64,000 nt of DNA, taken from the NCBI GenBank assembly GCA_026982335.1, contig JALSHH010000016.1, forward strand, positions 1-64,000, read 5' to 3'. Numbering within the stretch: the stretch's first letter is position 1; each line of letters begins with the position of its first letter. This DNA comes from Phycisphaerales bacterium (lineage in GTDB: Bacteria > Planctomycetota > Phycisphaerae > Phycisphaerales > UBA1924). Shown here in pieces: positions 38,575-47,248 of this stretch. The notes under the pieces are model-generated. The model was given only the letters and a program-made list of their open reading frames with translations. It did no database searches and was not told where the DNA came from. The position numbers and the translations under genes were made by a program.

Positions 38575-38650
38575 ACGAGCCGCGACCGTGAGGGAGCGGT
38601 CTTTGGGCTTTATAAAACACATAAGACCGCTCCCTCACGATCTCGCTCGT
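38575..38650. repeat. Intergenic palindrome, family A copy 1
   Basis: Inverted repeat with a perfect 17-bp core (CGTGAGGGAGCGGTCTT and its complement, 38587-38603 and 38623-38639) and an outer ACGAGC/GCTCGT pair. It lies between the convergent hemW and pseudouridine synthase genes. The left arm is 27/29 identical to the copy at 58875. It could act as a bidirectional terminator or as a REP-like element. Confidence 0.8.
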
Positions 38651-39417
38651 GAAGACTTTGGTATTTCCAAATCAGGTCTGGGAATATCGAGCCGATTGAG
38701 CGTCGTCCGCAGGTCCTTGGGCCATTTTGTACGGATGTCCACAGGCTCCTCCTTAATCGGATGTGTAAAAACGATCCGATGGGCATGGAGGGCAAGTCGG
38801 GGGGATGCCTCTTTGACGATGTTTGGGCCATAGAGCTTGTCGCCGAGCACCGCAGCGCCGATCAAATCCATATGAATCCGCACCTGATGCAATCGCCCGG
38901 TGACGGGGCGTGCTTCGATCAGGGCAGCCTTGTTGCTCTCGGAAAGCACGCGATAGGCGGTGACTGCGGGTTTGCCCGCGTTCGAGATCGAGGCTTTGCG
39001 GATCGAGGTGTATCGGTTTTTGCGTTTGAGTTGTTCGAGGATCGGGCGTTTGATGACGCCTTGGGAATCTTTGGGCGCCTTGTGACACAGCGCCCAGTAG
39101 TATTTGTTGATCTTGCGCTCCTCGAACTGTTTGCGGAGCCCGTCGTAGGCCTGTGCAGTGAGCGCGACGAGCATGACACCTGAGGTTTCGCGATCGAGTC
39201 GATGGACGAGTCCAAAGTCGCGGGCTTGTCCGAGTTGCTGGAGTTGCTTGCCATAGTTGACAAAAAGTCCGTTGAGGAGGGTGTCGTGCTCGTGCCCGAC
39301 GCCGGGCTGGGAGACGACGCGGGTGGGTTTTTCGACGACGAGCAGATCGTTGTCCTCGTATTTGATCGAGAAAGTGACGCGTTCGTTGGATTGGATGGAG
39401 CCTGATGGTCGATGCAC
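38635..39417 (-). CDS. RluA-family pseudouridine synthase
   Basis: 260 residues if started at the GTG at 39417; the track ORF continues upstream antisense to thiE and is spurious. No S4 domain. LVVEKPTRVVSQPG, GLVHRLDRETSGVMLVAL with the catalytic Asp, KYYWALCHK and TGRLHQVRIHMDLIGA are the family motifs. It would isomerise uridine in rRNA or tRNA; the exact target cannot be told. The last codons and stop lie inside palindrome family A. No clear ribosome-binding site supports the start. Confidence 0.88.
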   Translation of the reverse strand: MHRPSGSIQSNERVTFSIKYEDNDLLVVEKPTRVVSQPGVGHEHDTLLNGLFVNYGKQLQQLGQARDFGLVHRLDRETSGVMLVALTAQAYDGLRKQFEERKINKYYWALCHKAPKDSQGVIKRPILEQLKRKNRYTSIRKASISNAGKPAVTAYRVLSESNKAALIEARPVTGRLHQVRIHMDLIGAAVLGDKLYGPNIVKEASPRLALHAHRIVFTHPIKEEPVDIRTKWPKDLRTTLNRLDIPRPDLEIPKSSRARS

Positions 39418-39537
39418 GCGAGTTCTTTCAAAGTTGACCGATTCCTTTTCGATCGGGGAACCACAAGGATAGCCGACCAACCCTCTAAGCACCCGCCTAG
39501 CATAGGATTGCAGCACCAGATTGATCGTTATGAGCCC

Positions 39538-40626
39538 ATGAATCACGAAACCACCTCCATTTTGCGCATGATTGATGCGAACCTCAACCGTTGCCGGGAG
39601 GGGGTTCGGGTGATCGAAGATTGCGCCCGGTTTGTGCTTGATGATGCAGCGATCGCCCGGGAGTGCAAATCCATCCGCCATCAGCTTCGATCGGCGATTG
39701 ATACGCTCGGGCTCCCTCCCGACGCCCTGATCACATCGCGCGATACCGTTGGCGATGTCGGCACGGCGATCACCGCCAAAGCCGAGTCCGATCGGTCCGC
39801 GGGGATGCGCGATCTGGTCAGTGCTGCTGCCAAGCGAGCGGGCGAAGCGTTGCGGGTCATCGAAGAATCGGTCAAGGCGCTGGGGCATTCGGGAACTGGA
39901 TTTGAAGCCATCCGATATCGAATTTACACCATCGAAAAGCAGACCGTCCTCGCCCTCACGCCGAGATGTCCGCAGTGGTCGGTGTGCGTGCTTATCACGC
40001 AATCACTCTGCACGCATCATGATCCGATCGAGATTATCAAACGAATCGCAGCGGGCGGCGGATCGTGCATCCAGATCCGTGAGAAGGACATGCCCGATGG
40101 GCGATTGATCGACCATGCTGGGCATCTCACTGATTGTGCGCACACACTGGGTCTTGAGGTCATCATCAATGACCGGGCGCACATCGCCAAACTTGTTGAT
40201 GCTGATGGGGTGCATCTTGGGCAGGATGATCTGCCGATCGCAAGTGCCCGAAAACTGCTTGGATATCGTAAGTGGATCGGGCGCACCTGCCCCACGATCG
40301 AACATGCGATCGAAGCGATCGGGCAGGGGGCGGATATGTGTGGGATTGGCCCGGTGTTTGTTTCGACGACCAAGTCCAAACCAACCCTCAGCGGGCTAGC
40401 GTTGATCGAAGCGTACCTCACCAACGATGCAACGAAGCACACACCGATGCTGGCAATCTCGGGAATTGGGACGGGGAATGTCGGCCAACTTGCCAAGATC
40501 GGATGTCCAGGCGTTGCGGTTTCGAGTGCGGTCTGTTCGAGTGCAGACCCCGAAGGGGTCTGCCGAGCAATCGTCGAGGCGATTGAGTCGCGCTTGGCAT
40601 CGGACACTCCTACCATGTCAGTATGA
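39538..40626 (+). CDS. thiE: Thiamine phosphate synthase with N-terminal extension
   Basis: 362 residues from the ATG at 39538. Residues 1-135 carry LRMIDANLNRCREGVRVIED, FVLDDAAIARECKSIRHQL and AAKRAGEALRVIEE, the helical domain seen in front of ThiE in cyanobacteria and planctomycetes; its function is not known. The catalytic TIM barrel follows with IQIREKDMPDGR, INDRAHIAKLVDADGVHLGQDDL and CGIGPVFVSTTK. It joins HMP-PP and thiazole phosphate. The stop overlaps the start of the M16 peptidase gene. Confidence 0.93.
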   Translation: MNHETTSILRMIDANLNRCREGVRVIEDCARFVLDDAAIARECKSIRHQLRSAIDTLGLPPDALITSRDTVGDVGTAITAKAESDRSAGMRDLVSAAAKRAGEALRVIEESVKALGHSGTGFEAIRYRIYTIEKQTVLALTPRCPQWSVCVLITQSLCTHHDPIEIIKRIAAGGGSCIQIREKDMPDGRLIDHAGHLTDCAHTLGLEVIINDRAHIAKLVDADGVHLGQDDLPIASARKLLGYRKWIGRTCPTIEHAIEAIGQGADMCGIGPVFVSTTKSKPTLSGLALIEAYLTNDATKHTPMLAISGIGTGNVGQLAKIGCPGVAVSSAVCSSADPEGVCRAIVEAIESRLASDTPTMSV

Positions 40627-41858
40627 GTATTGAGTTCAAAAAAGCCGTTCTTGACACCGGGATGACCATCATCGCCGAGACTGACCCCCAAGCCCACTCG
40701 GCAGCTGCCGGTTTCTTTGTCAAAGCGGGTGCACGCGATGAAGCGAACGAGATCATGGGGGTGTCGCACTACCTTGAGCACATGATGTTCAAGGGTACCG
40801 ACGAGCTTTCTGCCGAGGCGATCAATCAGGGGTTTGACAATTTGGGAGCCTCGAACAATGCCTACACCTCACGCGAGATGACCTGTTTCTATGCCCATGT
40901 AATCCCCGAGAACATTTCTTTCGCAACCGAGCTGCTTGCCAAGATGATGCGTCCAGCCCTTCGCAACGATGACTTTGATACTGAAAAAAATGTGATTCTC
41001 GAAGAAATTGCGATGTATCAGGATAATCCGTTCTGGGTGCTTTATGAAGAAGCCATTGCTCAGCATTATGGTTCGCACCCCCTTGCTCATCGGGTATTGG
41101 GAACAAACGAAACGGTCTCGAGACTGACTCGGGATCAGATGGCACAATATTTCAACGAACGGTACGCTGCGGACAAAACCGTCGTGGCGCTGGCAGGGAT
41201 GGTGGATTTCGAGCAGGCGGTGGCCCAGATCGACTCGTTGTGCAAAGACTGGCAATTGAGTGTGGGCGATCGGAACACCACAGTGCCAACCGTCGCGCCA
41301 TCGGAGTTCACACTCAAAGATCCGCGGGTCAATCGTGGATACCTCATCGGCATCGCGCAGGCACCAGCAAGCAACGATGATCAGCGATACGCAGCAGCCC
41401 TGCTTGCGCAGATTCTCGGTGGGGCGGATAACTCGAAACTCCACTGGGCATTGATCGAAACGGGGCTTGCAGAAGAAGCACAAGCCGGGTACGACGGACT
41501 TGATGGGACGGGAGATTACTTTGTGTACGCTTCGGGTGATCCTGGGAAGCTCGACGAAATCTGGGAAATGATGTCCAAGGAAATCCGTTCACTCAAGGAC
41601 ACAATTGCCCAAAATGATCTCGAATGCCTGCGCTCCAAGATGGCGACGGCTGCCACGATTGGTTCCGAACGCCCAGGCGATCGGATGCAAAGGCTCGGTC
41701 GGCTTTGGACGATGACAGGACAGTATCTGCCGCTCGAAGATGAGTTGGCGAAGATCGAATCGGTGACGATTGATGATCTCAAAGCGGTGTGCGATGTGTA
41801 TCCGTTTGATCGGTGTACGCTTGGGCGGATGATCCCGGGTGAGGAATCAGGCAACTAA
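40623..41858 (+). CDS. M16-family zinc peptidase
   Basis: 411 residues, the size of single-chain bacterial processing-protease-like members. GVSHYLEHMMFKGTDELS contains the inverted zinc motif HxxEH, and VILEEIAMYQDNP supplies the third ligand Glu. RGYLIGIAQAPASNDDQRYA begins the second, inactive domain. No signal peptide, so cytosolic. Translationally coupled to thiE (ATGA) without an obvious functional link. Confidence 0.94.
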   Translation: MSIEFKKAVLDTGMTIIAETDPQAHSAAAGFFVKAGARDEANEIMGVSHYLEHMMFKGTDELSAEAINQGFDNLGASNNAYTSREMTCFYAHVIPENISFATELLAKMMRPALRNDDFDTEKNVILEEIAMYQDNPFWVLYEEAIAQHYGSHPLAHRVLGTNETVSRLTRDQMAQYFNERYAADKTVVALAGMVDFEQAVAQIDSLCKDWQLSVGDRNTTVPTVAPSEFTLKDPRVNRGYLIGIAQAPASNDDQRYAAALLAQILGGADNSKLHWALIETGLAEEAQAGYDGLDGTGDYFVYASGDPGKLDEIWEMMSKEIRSLKDTIAQNDLECLRSKMATAATIGSERPGDRMQRLGRLWTMTGQYLPLEDELAKIESVTIDDLKAVCDVYPFDRCTLGRMIPGEESGN

Positions 41859-41903
41859 TCGATCTAATCTGGATCACACTGGCCTCGCTCACGCTGGCTT
41901 TGC

Positions 41904-43433
41904 TTACGCCGCGTTTTTGCGTGGGACGAAGGCGCGGACGGTTGAGCCCTCGCCCGCTTTGGCTGCGAGCACGGCTCGGCTTGCCGCTTCGACGAGCATG
42001 TCCGGTGTTTTGAACATCGAGCGGGTATCATCGTCGAGTGTGGCGACCCCGATGGATGCTTTGACGCATTCAGAGACCCCCTCGGCATCAGGTACCCAGC
42101 TGACGATGCGTTTGGTGAACTCTTGACAGCACTCGTTGGCAAATTTGGTTGTTTCGATGCGTTCGCTGCCTGGAAGCACAATTGCAAAGATGGAATCAGC
42201 AAGTCGACAAACGACCCCGCCCATATGCTCGAAGTGCCGACGGAGAAGCACGGTTGTGCCGATGACGACTTCATCTTGGGCCCCCTCGCCGATCGTTTTG
42301 CCCAGCTCGTCGTACCCGCCGATGACCACTTGGACAACGCTGAGGCTGAACTCACCTGAGCGTGCTCGCTCGAAAGTTTCTCTGACCACACGAGTGAACC
42401 CTTCGCGCATCATGATCCCGGTGATGGGGTCAGTGCCATCATTGTTTTCAAGGAGGTCGGCAAATTGTTTGGCTGCGAAGCTCTCGATTTGCTGATTCTT
42501 CGAGAGTTCGATGAGCTGGCGGTCTGCTTTGGCAAGCACCTCGTCGGGATCAGGGATCGAGCCGACTTCGATCGAGAAGAGGTTGGCAAGCTCTTTGGTG
42601 ATGCCTCCGGTTTTTTTGATAAGTTCATCGACTTGGGATTCGGTAAATCCGAGCCAGCTTGCACCTTTGGCGTAGACCCTGCGCAAAGGTTCGGTTGGGT
42701 TTTCGCACGAGAGCACCGAGTGGATCATGTTCCCGATGGCAACGCATCGGGCGGTCTGGGCGTATTCCTGTGGGCATGCGGTTGGGCGATCGTGATATCG
42801 AACGGGGATCACGATTTCGTGAGGCATCTTCCAGTTCTCGCACATCATCGCACCGACGGTGGAGTGCTGAATCTCAAAGGCATCGAGCTCAAGCTTGGGA
42901 AGCTGGGTGTGATCACCTTGGGCATCGCAAAGCACGCTGATGTAGTCATCACCAATGGTGCGATGCAAGGCGATCATCCCGATATCTTGGAAAAGTCCAG
43001 CAAGGAACGCTTCGTCGGCAATGAGTTTATTGCCAACCATCTCGGCAGCAAACTTGGACGCCACGGCAGTAGTCAGCCCGCGTTCCCAGTATTCAAGGTA
43101 ATCAAAGTCATCGTCATCGGTTGCCTTAACAGTTGAGACCAATGAAAACCCGAGCACGAGGGACTTGACGGGATTGAGCCCAAGCATGACCAAGGCGTGG
43201 TCGATTGATGCACATCGTTTGCGGAGCCCGTAAAAACTTGAGTTGACCGTGCGGAGGATTTTGGCGGCAATGCCTTGGTCGAACTGGATCTCTTTGGCCA
43301 GTTCGTCCATTTTGACATCGGGGTCCGAAGTCAACTCAAGCACACGAATCGCAACCGCTGGCAACGAAGGAAGTGTGGAACAGTTCAAGATGTCATCGAG
43401 AAGCTTGGTATCCATTAGATTCGACTTCTTCAT
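41904..43433 (-). CDS. HDOD-domain signalling protein with degenerate GGDEF-like C-terminus
   Basis: 509 residues. Residues 10-215 form an HDOD domain (STLPSLPAVAIRVLELTSDP, DQGIAAKILRTVNSSFYGL, VMLGLNPVKSLVLGFS, FLAGLFQDIGMIAL). A coiled linker follows, and residues 350-500 resemble a GGDEF fold (TDPITGIMMREGFTRVV, then VCRLADSIFAIVLPG), but the GGDEF signature itself is replaced, so cyclase activity is not expected. HDOD proteins act in signalling and stress; partner unknown. No ribosome-binding site is obvious before the first ATG. Confidence 0.88.
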   Translation of the reverse strand: MKKSNLMDTKLLDDILNCSTLPSLPAVAIRVLELTSDPDVKMDELAKEIQFDQGIAAKILRTVNSSFYGLRKRCASIDHALVMLGLNPVKSLVLGFSLVSTVKATDDDDFDYLEYWERGLTTAVASKFAAEMVGNKLIADEAFLAGLFQDIGMIALHRTIGDDYISVLCDAQGDHTQLPKLELDAFEIQHSTVGAMMCENWKMPHEIVIPVRYHDRPTACPQEYAQTARCVAIGNMIHSVLSCENPTEPLRRVYAKGASWLGFTESQVDELIKKTGGITKELANLFSIEVGSIPDPDEVLAKADRQLIELSKNQQIESFAAKQFADLLENNDGTDPITGIMMREGFTRVVRETFERARSGEFSLSVVQVVIGGYDELGKTIGEGAQDEVVIGTTVLLRRHFEHMGGVVCRLADSIFAIVLPGSERIETTKFANECCQEFTKRIVSWVPDAEGVSECVKASIGVATLDDDTRSMFKTPDMLVEAASRAVLAAKAGEGSTVRAFVPRKNAA

Positions 43434-43558
43434 TTGTGTATGACAGGCTTGTGATCCGTCGCAAGGTATGCTCTGACAAATGTATATCGGCGATATAGTG
43501 AGGGGAATTCACCCTCCTTTGGTGAGAAATACAAGAGCCATGCCGCTCGGGTATCTGC

Positions 43559-44350
43559 TCAAATTCGAGGATATACCGTGCTCAAGGTGGGGATTTCTCG
43601 ACCGATGATCGTGCGAATATATGAAGCGAGCAATCCGCCAAGTCGTATGAGTTGCGTGCTCGAGATATGCCGGATCTCTGCAGGATCTGCTCCGGTGCGA
43701 AACTGACGCAAGAGATCGACCGTTGATCGGCGAACCCGCCAAGTGTCCGATAACTCAACATGACCCCTGCTGCCTTCGTGGTGCTTGGGATCAGTGGTCA
43801 ATCCGCCAAGCATCGGACTAAACCCATAAACAGGCGCATCCTCATCAAGGGGTTCGCCGGTGTGGACATCGGCCATCAGCTCGGGGCGCATCCCGGTCTC
43901 TTCGAGCAGTTGCCATTGATACCAGGCAAGCTGTGCATACATCTCATGGCTCGTCGCGCAGGTCTTTGGCGAACCCAAAGCCTTGAGTGAATCAAACAGT
44001 GCGTCATAGATCCGTGGATGGGGATCGTGGTCATTGATCAGGCAGGGAATCAGATCAATCACGAACATGCAGGCGTGGAACCGTTCGAGCGAATGGCGCA
44101 TCAGGTACATCGGTTCGATCAGATCCCACGCGGTCAACAGCACCAAATCCGCGTTGGGCTTGACAATCGCGACCATATGCCCCATCGTGGCGATCTCAAG
44201 TCCACCTGAAAAAGCAGATTTTTCTCGCTTCGAGCCTTTGGCGATACACCGAATTAACCCATGCTCACGGGTCATCAGCGATACCGTCTGGGAGGTTTCG
44301 GACCAATCCCAATGACGAACACAAACCGCATGATCTTGAATCGTGGGCAC
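43559..44350 (-). CDS. recO: DNA repair protein RecO
   Basis: 263 residues from a GTG at 44350; the track ORF adds 45 residues. The N-terminal OB fold reads HAVCVRHWDWSETSQTVSLM followed by HGLIRCIAKGSKREKSAFSG, typical of RecO. The central helical domain lacks the CxxC zinc motif of many RecO proteins. It loads RecA on SSB-coated DNA with RecR, which is not in the window. Divergent from the dehydratase gene, 73 bases apart. Confidence 0.9.
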   Translation of the reverse strand: MPTIQDHAVCVRHWDWSETSQTVSLMTREHGLIRCIAKGSKREKSAFSGGLEIATMGHMVAIVKPNADLVLLTAWDLIEPMYLMRHSLERFHACMFVIDLIPCLINDHDPHPRIYDALFDSLKALGSPKTCATSHEMYAQLAWYQWQLLEETGMRPELMADVHTGEPLDEDAPVYGFSPMLGGLTTDPKHHEGSRGHVELSDTWRVRRSTVDLLRQFRTGADPAEIRHISSTQLIRLGGLLASYIRTIIGREIPTLSTVYPRI

Positions 44351-44423
44351 GAACAACGATAGCACGACTTTTGGTGTTCGAAGTGCCCTACTTCCGGATC
44401 GAAGAGGCGACCTATCCTTAGCT

Positions 44424-44843
44424 ATGCACTTCACCCTCATCGACCGCGTGCTCGAACGCTCCGACACCCAGATCGTCACCCTCAAGCATGTTTCGAGTGC
44501 GGAGGAATATTTGCAGGATCATTTTCCAAGTTTCCCGGTGCTGCCGGGGGTGATGATGCTCGAGGCAATGACGCAAGCAGCGAGGGTGTTTCTCGATCCG
44601 GATGACGCTGCCGAGTTGCCTTGGGTACTGACACAGGCCCGGGCCCTCAAATACGGCGCATTCGTCCGCCCGGGGGCTTCGATCCGTGTGACGATGACCA
44701 AGCACAAAGACAACGACGACGGCTCAGTCGATTTCAAAGGCGATGTTCGGCTTGTTGAACCCGATGGAGAAAATGACAACCTCCCCATCGCCTGCTCAGG
44801 GCGAATCACGCTTCGCCCGCTCAATATCCCGGTGAACGCATGA
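44424..44843 (+). CDS. FabZ-like 3-hydroxyacyl-ACP dehydratase
   Basis: 139 residues from the ATG at 44424. The hot-dog fold motif is clear: YLQDHFPSFPVLPGVMMLEAMTQAARVF, with the catalytic His in DHFP and the Glu in LEAM. It may act in fatty acid or a related acyl-ACP pathway. No ribosome-binding site is present; a TATCCT box ends five bases before the ATG. The stop overlaps the start of aroDE (ATGA). A second FabZ-like gene lies at 47249. Confidence 0.88.
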   Translation: MHFTLIDRVLERSDTQIVTLKHVSSAEEYLQDHFPSFPVLPGVMMLEAMTQAARVFLDPDDAAELPWVLTQARALKYGAFVRPGASIRVTMTKHKDNDDGSVDFKGDVRLVEPDGENDNLPIACSGRITLRPLNIPVNA

Positions 44844-46483
44844 CCCTGATCTGCGTTCCCATCATGGTCGAAGACCACCACGAAGCCCTCCGCGATGCGA
44901 CGCTCGCAGCAGAGCATGGTGCGGATCTGGTCGAGTTTCGGGTTGATGTGTTCTTTGAGGATAAGGACGAATCGACCGACCTGCTGCAAGATCGGATTGA
45001 TCGGGTACTCGATCTGGTCGAGGTTTCGCCTCTGCCTTGTATTGTGACATGCAGGCCCCACTGGGAGGGCGGGGAATACCACGGCGACGATGACGAACGC
45101 ATCGCGCTCTATGAGGCGTTGGGGACGAGCGATTCGCCGCCGGCGTATATTGATGTGGAGTTGGCGACCTATACGCGATCGGCGAATATTCGCCAGAAGA
45201 TCAACCTCGCCGTCAACCACCCCAAGCAACAGCGGGCGGTTTCGACCCGGCTGATTCTCTCGACGCATGATTTCGAGGGTCGGCCATCCGACCTGACACG
45301 CAAAGTCTTGGCGATGCAGGATGAGCCGGCGTGCAGCGTGGTCAAGATTGCGTATCGGGCGCGGTCGATCCGGGATAATCTTGAGTTGTTCGAGATGCTT
45401 GGCGATCGCCAGAAGCCGACGATTGCGATGGGGATGGGGGAGTTTGGACTCATGAGCCGAATCCTCGCGCCTAAGTTTGGCGGTTTTTTGACCTTTGCCT
45501 CGCTTCGAGATGAATCGACGACGGCTCCGGGTCAGATCACGATTGATGAGCTGCTGAATCTGTACCGTTTCCGCTCCATCACGACGGCTACCAAAGTCTA
45601 CGGCATCATCGGTTGGCCGGTGACGCAGTCGATGTCGCCGATGGTTCATAATGCGGGGTTTGAGGCGATCGGGTGGGACGGGGTGTATGTGCCGATGCCG
45701 GTGGAGGGGAGTTATGAATCGTTCAAGGCGACGGTGCTGGCGATGATTGATTCGACGATGAATTTTACGGGGGCGAGTGTGACGATTCCGCATAAGGCGC
45801 ATCTTTTTCAGTTATCTATCCAAGAGAAACAGAATGGGATCTGGTGGGCCGATGACAACTCAACACTCTGCAAAACTGCGAACACACTTTTCCGCCCGTT
45901 GGTATTTGACGAAACTGACATTTTCGAGAACCATCTCTACAACACCGACTCATCCGCAATTATCTCACTACTTGGTGGAACAGATTCCAAGTTCTCAGGC
46001 AACCCTGTTTGTGTCTATGGTTCAGGTGGAGTCGCAAGGGCTGCTGTGCTTTCACTATGTCAGCGCGGTGCGAACATTGATCTTCGATTCCGTTCGCGTG
46101 AACCAGCAGAAAAACTGGCCGCATCCGCTGAAAATCTTGAAGGCACTCTACAACTTAACTCCATCGAAGATTCACCGTGCAATCTAGCAAAACTCTACAT
46201 CAACTGCACCCCCGTCGGCATGACCGACGGCCCGGACCCCGATGAGCTTTCGATTCCCATCCACGAGATGGACCAACTCGCACCCGAGACGGTGTTCTTT
46301 GATACGGTGTATAACCCGATCGAGACGCCGATGCTCAAGGCGGCGAGGGAACGGGGGTATCGCACGATTGATGGTGCAGCGATGTTCGTCAAACAAGCCG
46401 AGGCTCAGTTTGAGATTTGGACTGGACAATCGGCGCCCGATGGGTTGTTCGATCGGTTGGTGCGGAAGAAGTTGAGCGATTGA
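44840..46483 (+). CDS. aroDE: Bifunctional 3-dehydroquinate dehydratase (type I) / shikimate dehydrogenase
   Basis: 547 residues. Residues 1-235 are type I dehydroquinase: LVEFRVDVF, IVTCRPHWEGGEY, STHDFEG and the Schiff-base lysine in VVKIAYRARS. Residues 245-545 are shikimate dehydrogenase: GWPVTQSMSPMVHNAGFEAI, ASVTIPHK with the catalytic Lys, KTANTL, NTDSS, VYGSGGVARAAV and YINCTPVGM. The fused enzyme carries out steps 3 and 4 of the shikimate pathway; such AroD-AroE fusions are known in plants, chlamydiae and planctomycetes. A central stretch (about 45800-46200) has only about 48% GC against 60-65% on both sides. Confidence 0.95.
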   Translation: MTLICVPIMVEDHHEALRDATLAAEHGADLVEFRVDVFFEDKDESTDLLQDRIDRVLDLVEVSPLPCIVTCRPHWEGGEYHGDDDERIALYEALGTSDSPPAYIDVELATYTRSANIRQKINLAVNHPKQQRAVSTRLILSTHDFEGRPSDLTRKVLAMQDEPACSVVKIAYRARSIRDNLELFEMLGDRQKPTIAMGMGEFGLMSRILAPKFGGFLTFASLRDESTTAPGQITIDELLNLYRFRSITTATKVYGIIGWPVTQSMSPMVHNAGFEAIGWDGVYVPMPVEGSYESFKATVLAMIDSTMNFTGASVTIPHKAHLFQLSIQEKQNGIWWADDNSTLCKTANTLFRPLVFDETDIFENHLYNTDSSAIISLLGGTDSKFSGNPVCVYGSGGVARAAVLSLCQRGANIDLRFRSREPAEKLAASAENLEGTLQLNSIEDSPCNLAKLYINCTPVGMTDGPDPDELSIPIHEMDQLAPETVFFDTVYNPIETPMLKAARERGYRTIDGAAMFVKQAEAQFEIWTGQSAPDGLFDRLVRKKLSD

Positions 46484-46532
46484 TTCCTGATCTCCTCTCC
46501 CGGCTTCGAGGGAGGGAATTGAGCCCAATGAA

Positions 46533-46556
46533 AAAGGCCCTCGAATAAGGGCCTTT
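46533..46556. terminator. Bidirectional terminator
   Basis: AAAGGCCCT, six-base loop, AGGGCCTTT; nine perfect pairs with flanking A-run, between the convergent aroDE and lipoprotein genes. Confidence 0.85.
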
Positions 46557-46576
46557 GATGTATTGACCCCGTTTTA

Positions 46577-47170
46577 TTATTGATCCTGTTTCTTAATCTG
46601 ACGGTCGTAGATCACCCGCCCGGTGACGCTGAAGAGGCTGCTCCAGTTTGCGTCGTGGCGTTGGTACTCATGCAAGTCTGCATACTCGGCCTGATTCTTG
46701 AGCTTGAGTTTTGGCGTAACCTTGCGCATGTCCTTGTCAACAAAGACATTGACAAAAGCCTGGTCTTCCGGGTAGAGTTCAAGGAAGCGGTCCCAGTATT
46801 TGTCCATGGTCTTGCGGTGATAGACCATGCGCTGGGTGTTGGTCAACGACCATTCGATGTCGTCGGCAAACTTGGCGATATCTTCTGCCAACTCCATGGC
46901 ACGGAGCTGGGTTTCTGGATCAACCGACCCAGAGTCGCGTAAGGCTTTGGCGTAGCGATCGGCACGGTAGGCAAGGTTGTTGGCCTCGTTGTAGGTGATG
47001 ACGAGGCGTTTGTAGGCCGGGCCTCGCATTGCGGTGTGTGGGCGGCGCTCGGTGCGATCAATCTCGGGGGTGGTGGCACATCCGCCGAGCGCCCCAGAAA
47101 CGACGACCACCCCAACAAGCCCAATGAGCCCAAGGATGATGGTGCGTGATCGTTTGGTATTCATTGGCAT
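46577..47170 (-). CDS. Lipoprotein of unknown function
   Basis: 197 residues from the ATG at 47170 (GGAG seven bases upstream); the track start is 14 codons early. The signal IILGLIGLVGVVVVSGALGG ends at the lipobox cysteine (LGGC). The mature part is helical and charged (KRLVITYNEANNLAYRADRY, MVYHRKTMDKYWDRFLELYP) without a recognised domain. Likely membrane-anchored by lipid. Confidence 0.82.
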   Translation of the reverse strand: MPMNTKRSRTIILGLIGLVGVVVVSGALGGCATTPEIDRTERRPHTAMRGPAYKRLVITYNEANNLAYRADRYAKALRDSGSVDPETQLRAMELAEDIAKFADDIEWSLTNTQRMVYHRKTMDKYWDRFLELYPEDQAFVNVFVDKDMRKVTPKLKLKNQAEYADLHEYQRHDANWSSLFSVTGRVIYDRQIKKQDQ

Positions 47171-47248
47171 CTCAAATCTCCACTTCTCTCCACAGGTCGA
47201 GCAATCGCTCATCCAAAACCAGTATACGGCATAATCGCACCCAACGGA

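Noticed and set aside
39418-40002. Upstream extension of the pseudouridine synthase ORF to 40002
   Set aside because: It would run antisense through the whole N-terminal domain of thiE and has no family similarity; a GTG at 39417 gives a normal-size enzyme.
44519-45802. 427-aa minus-strand ORF opposite aroDE
   Set aside because: Arg/His-rich reverse-frame shadow; aroDE has complete catalytic motifs on the other strand.
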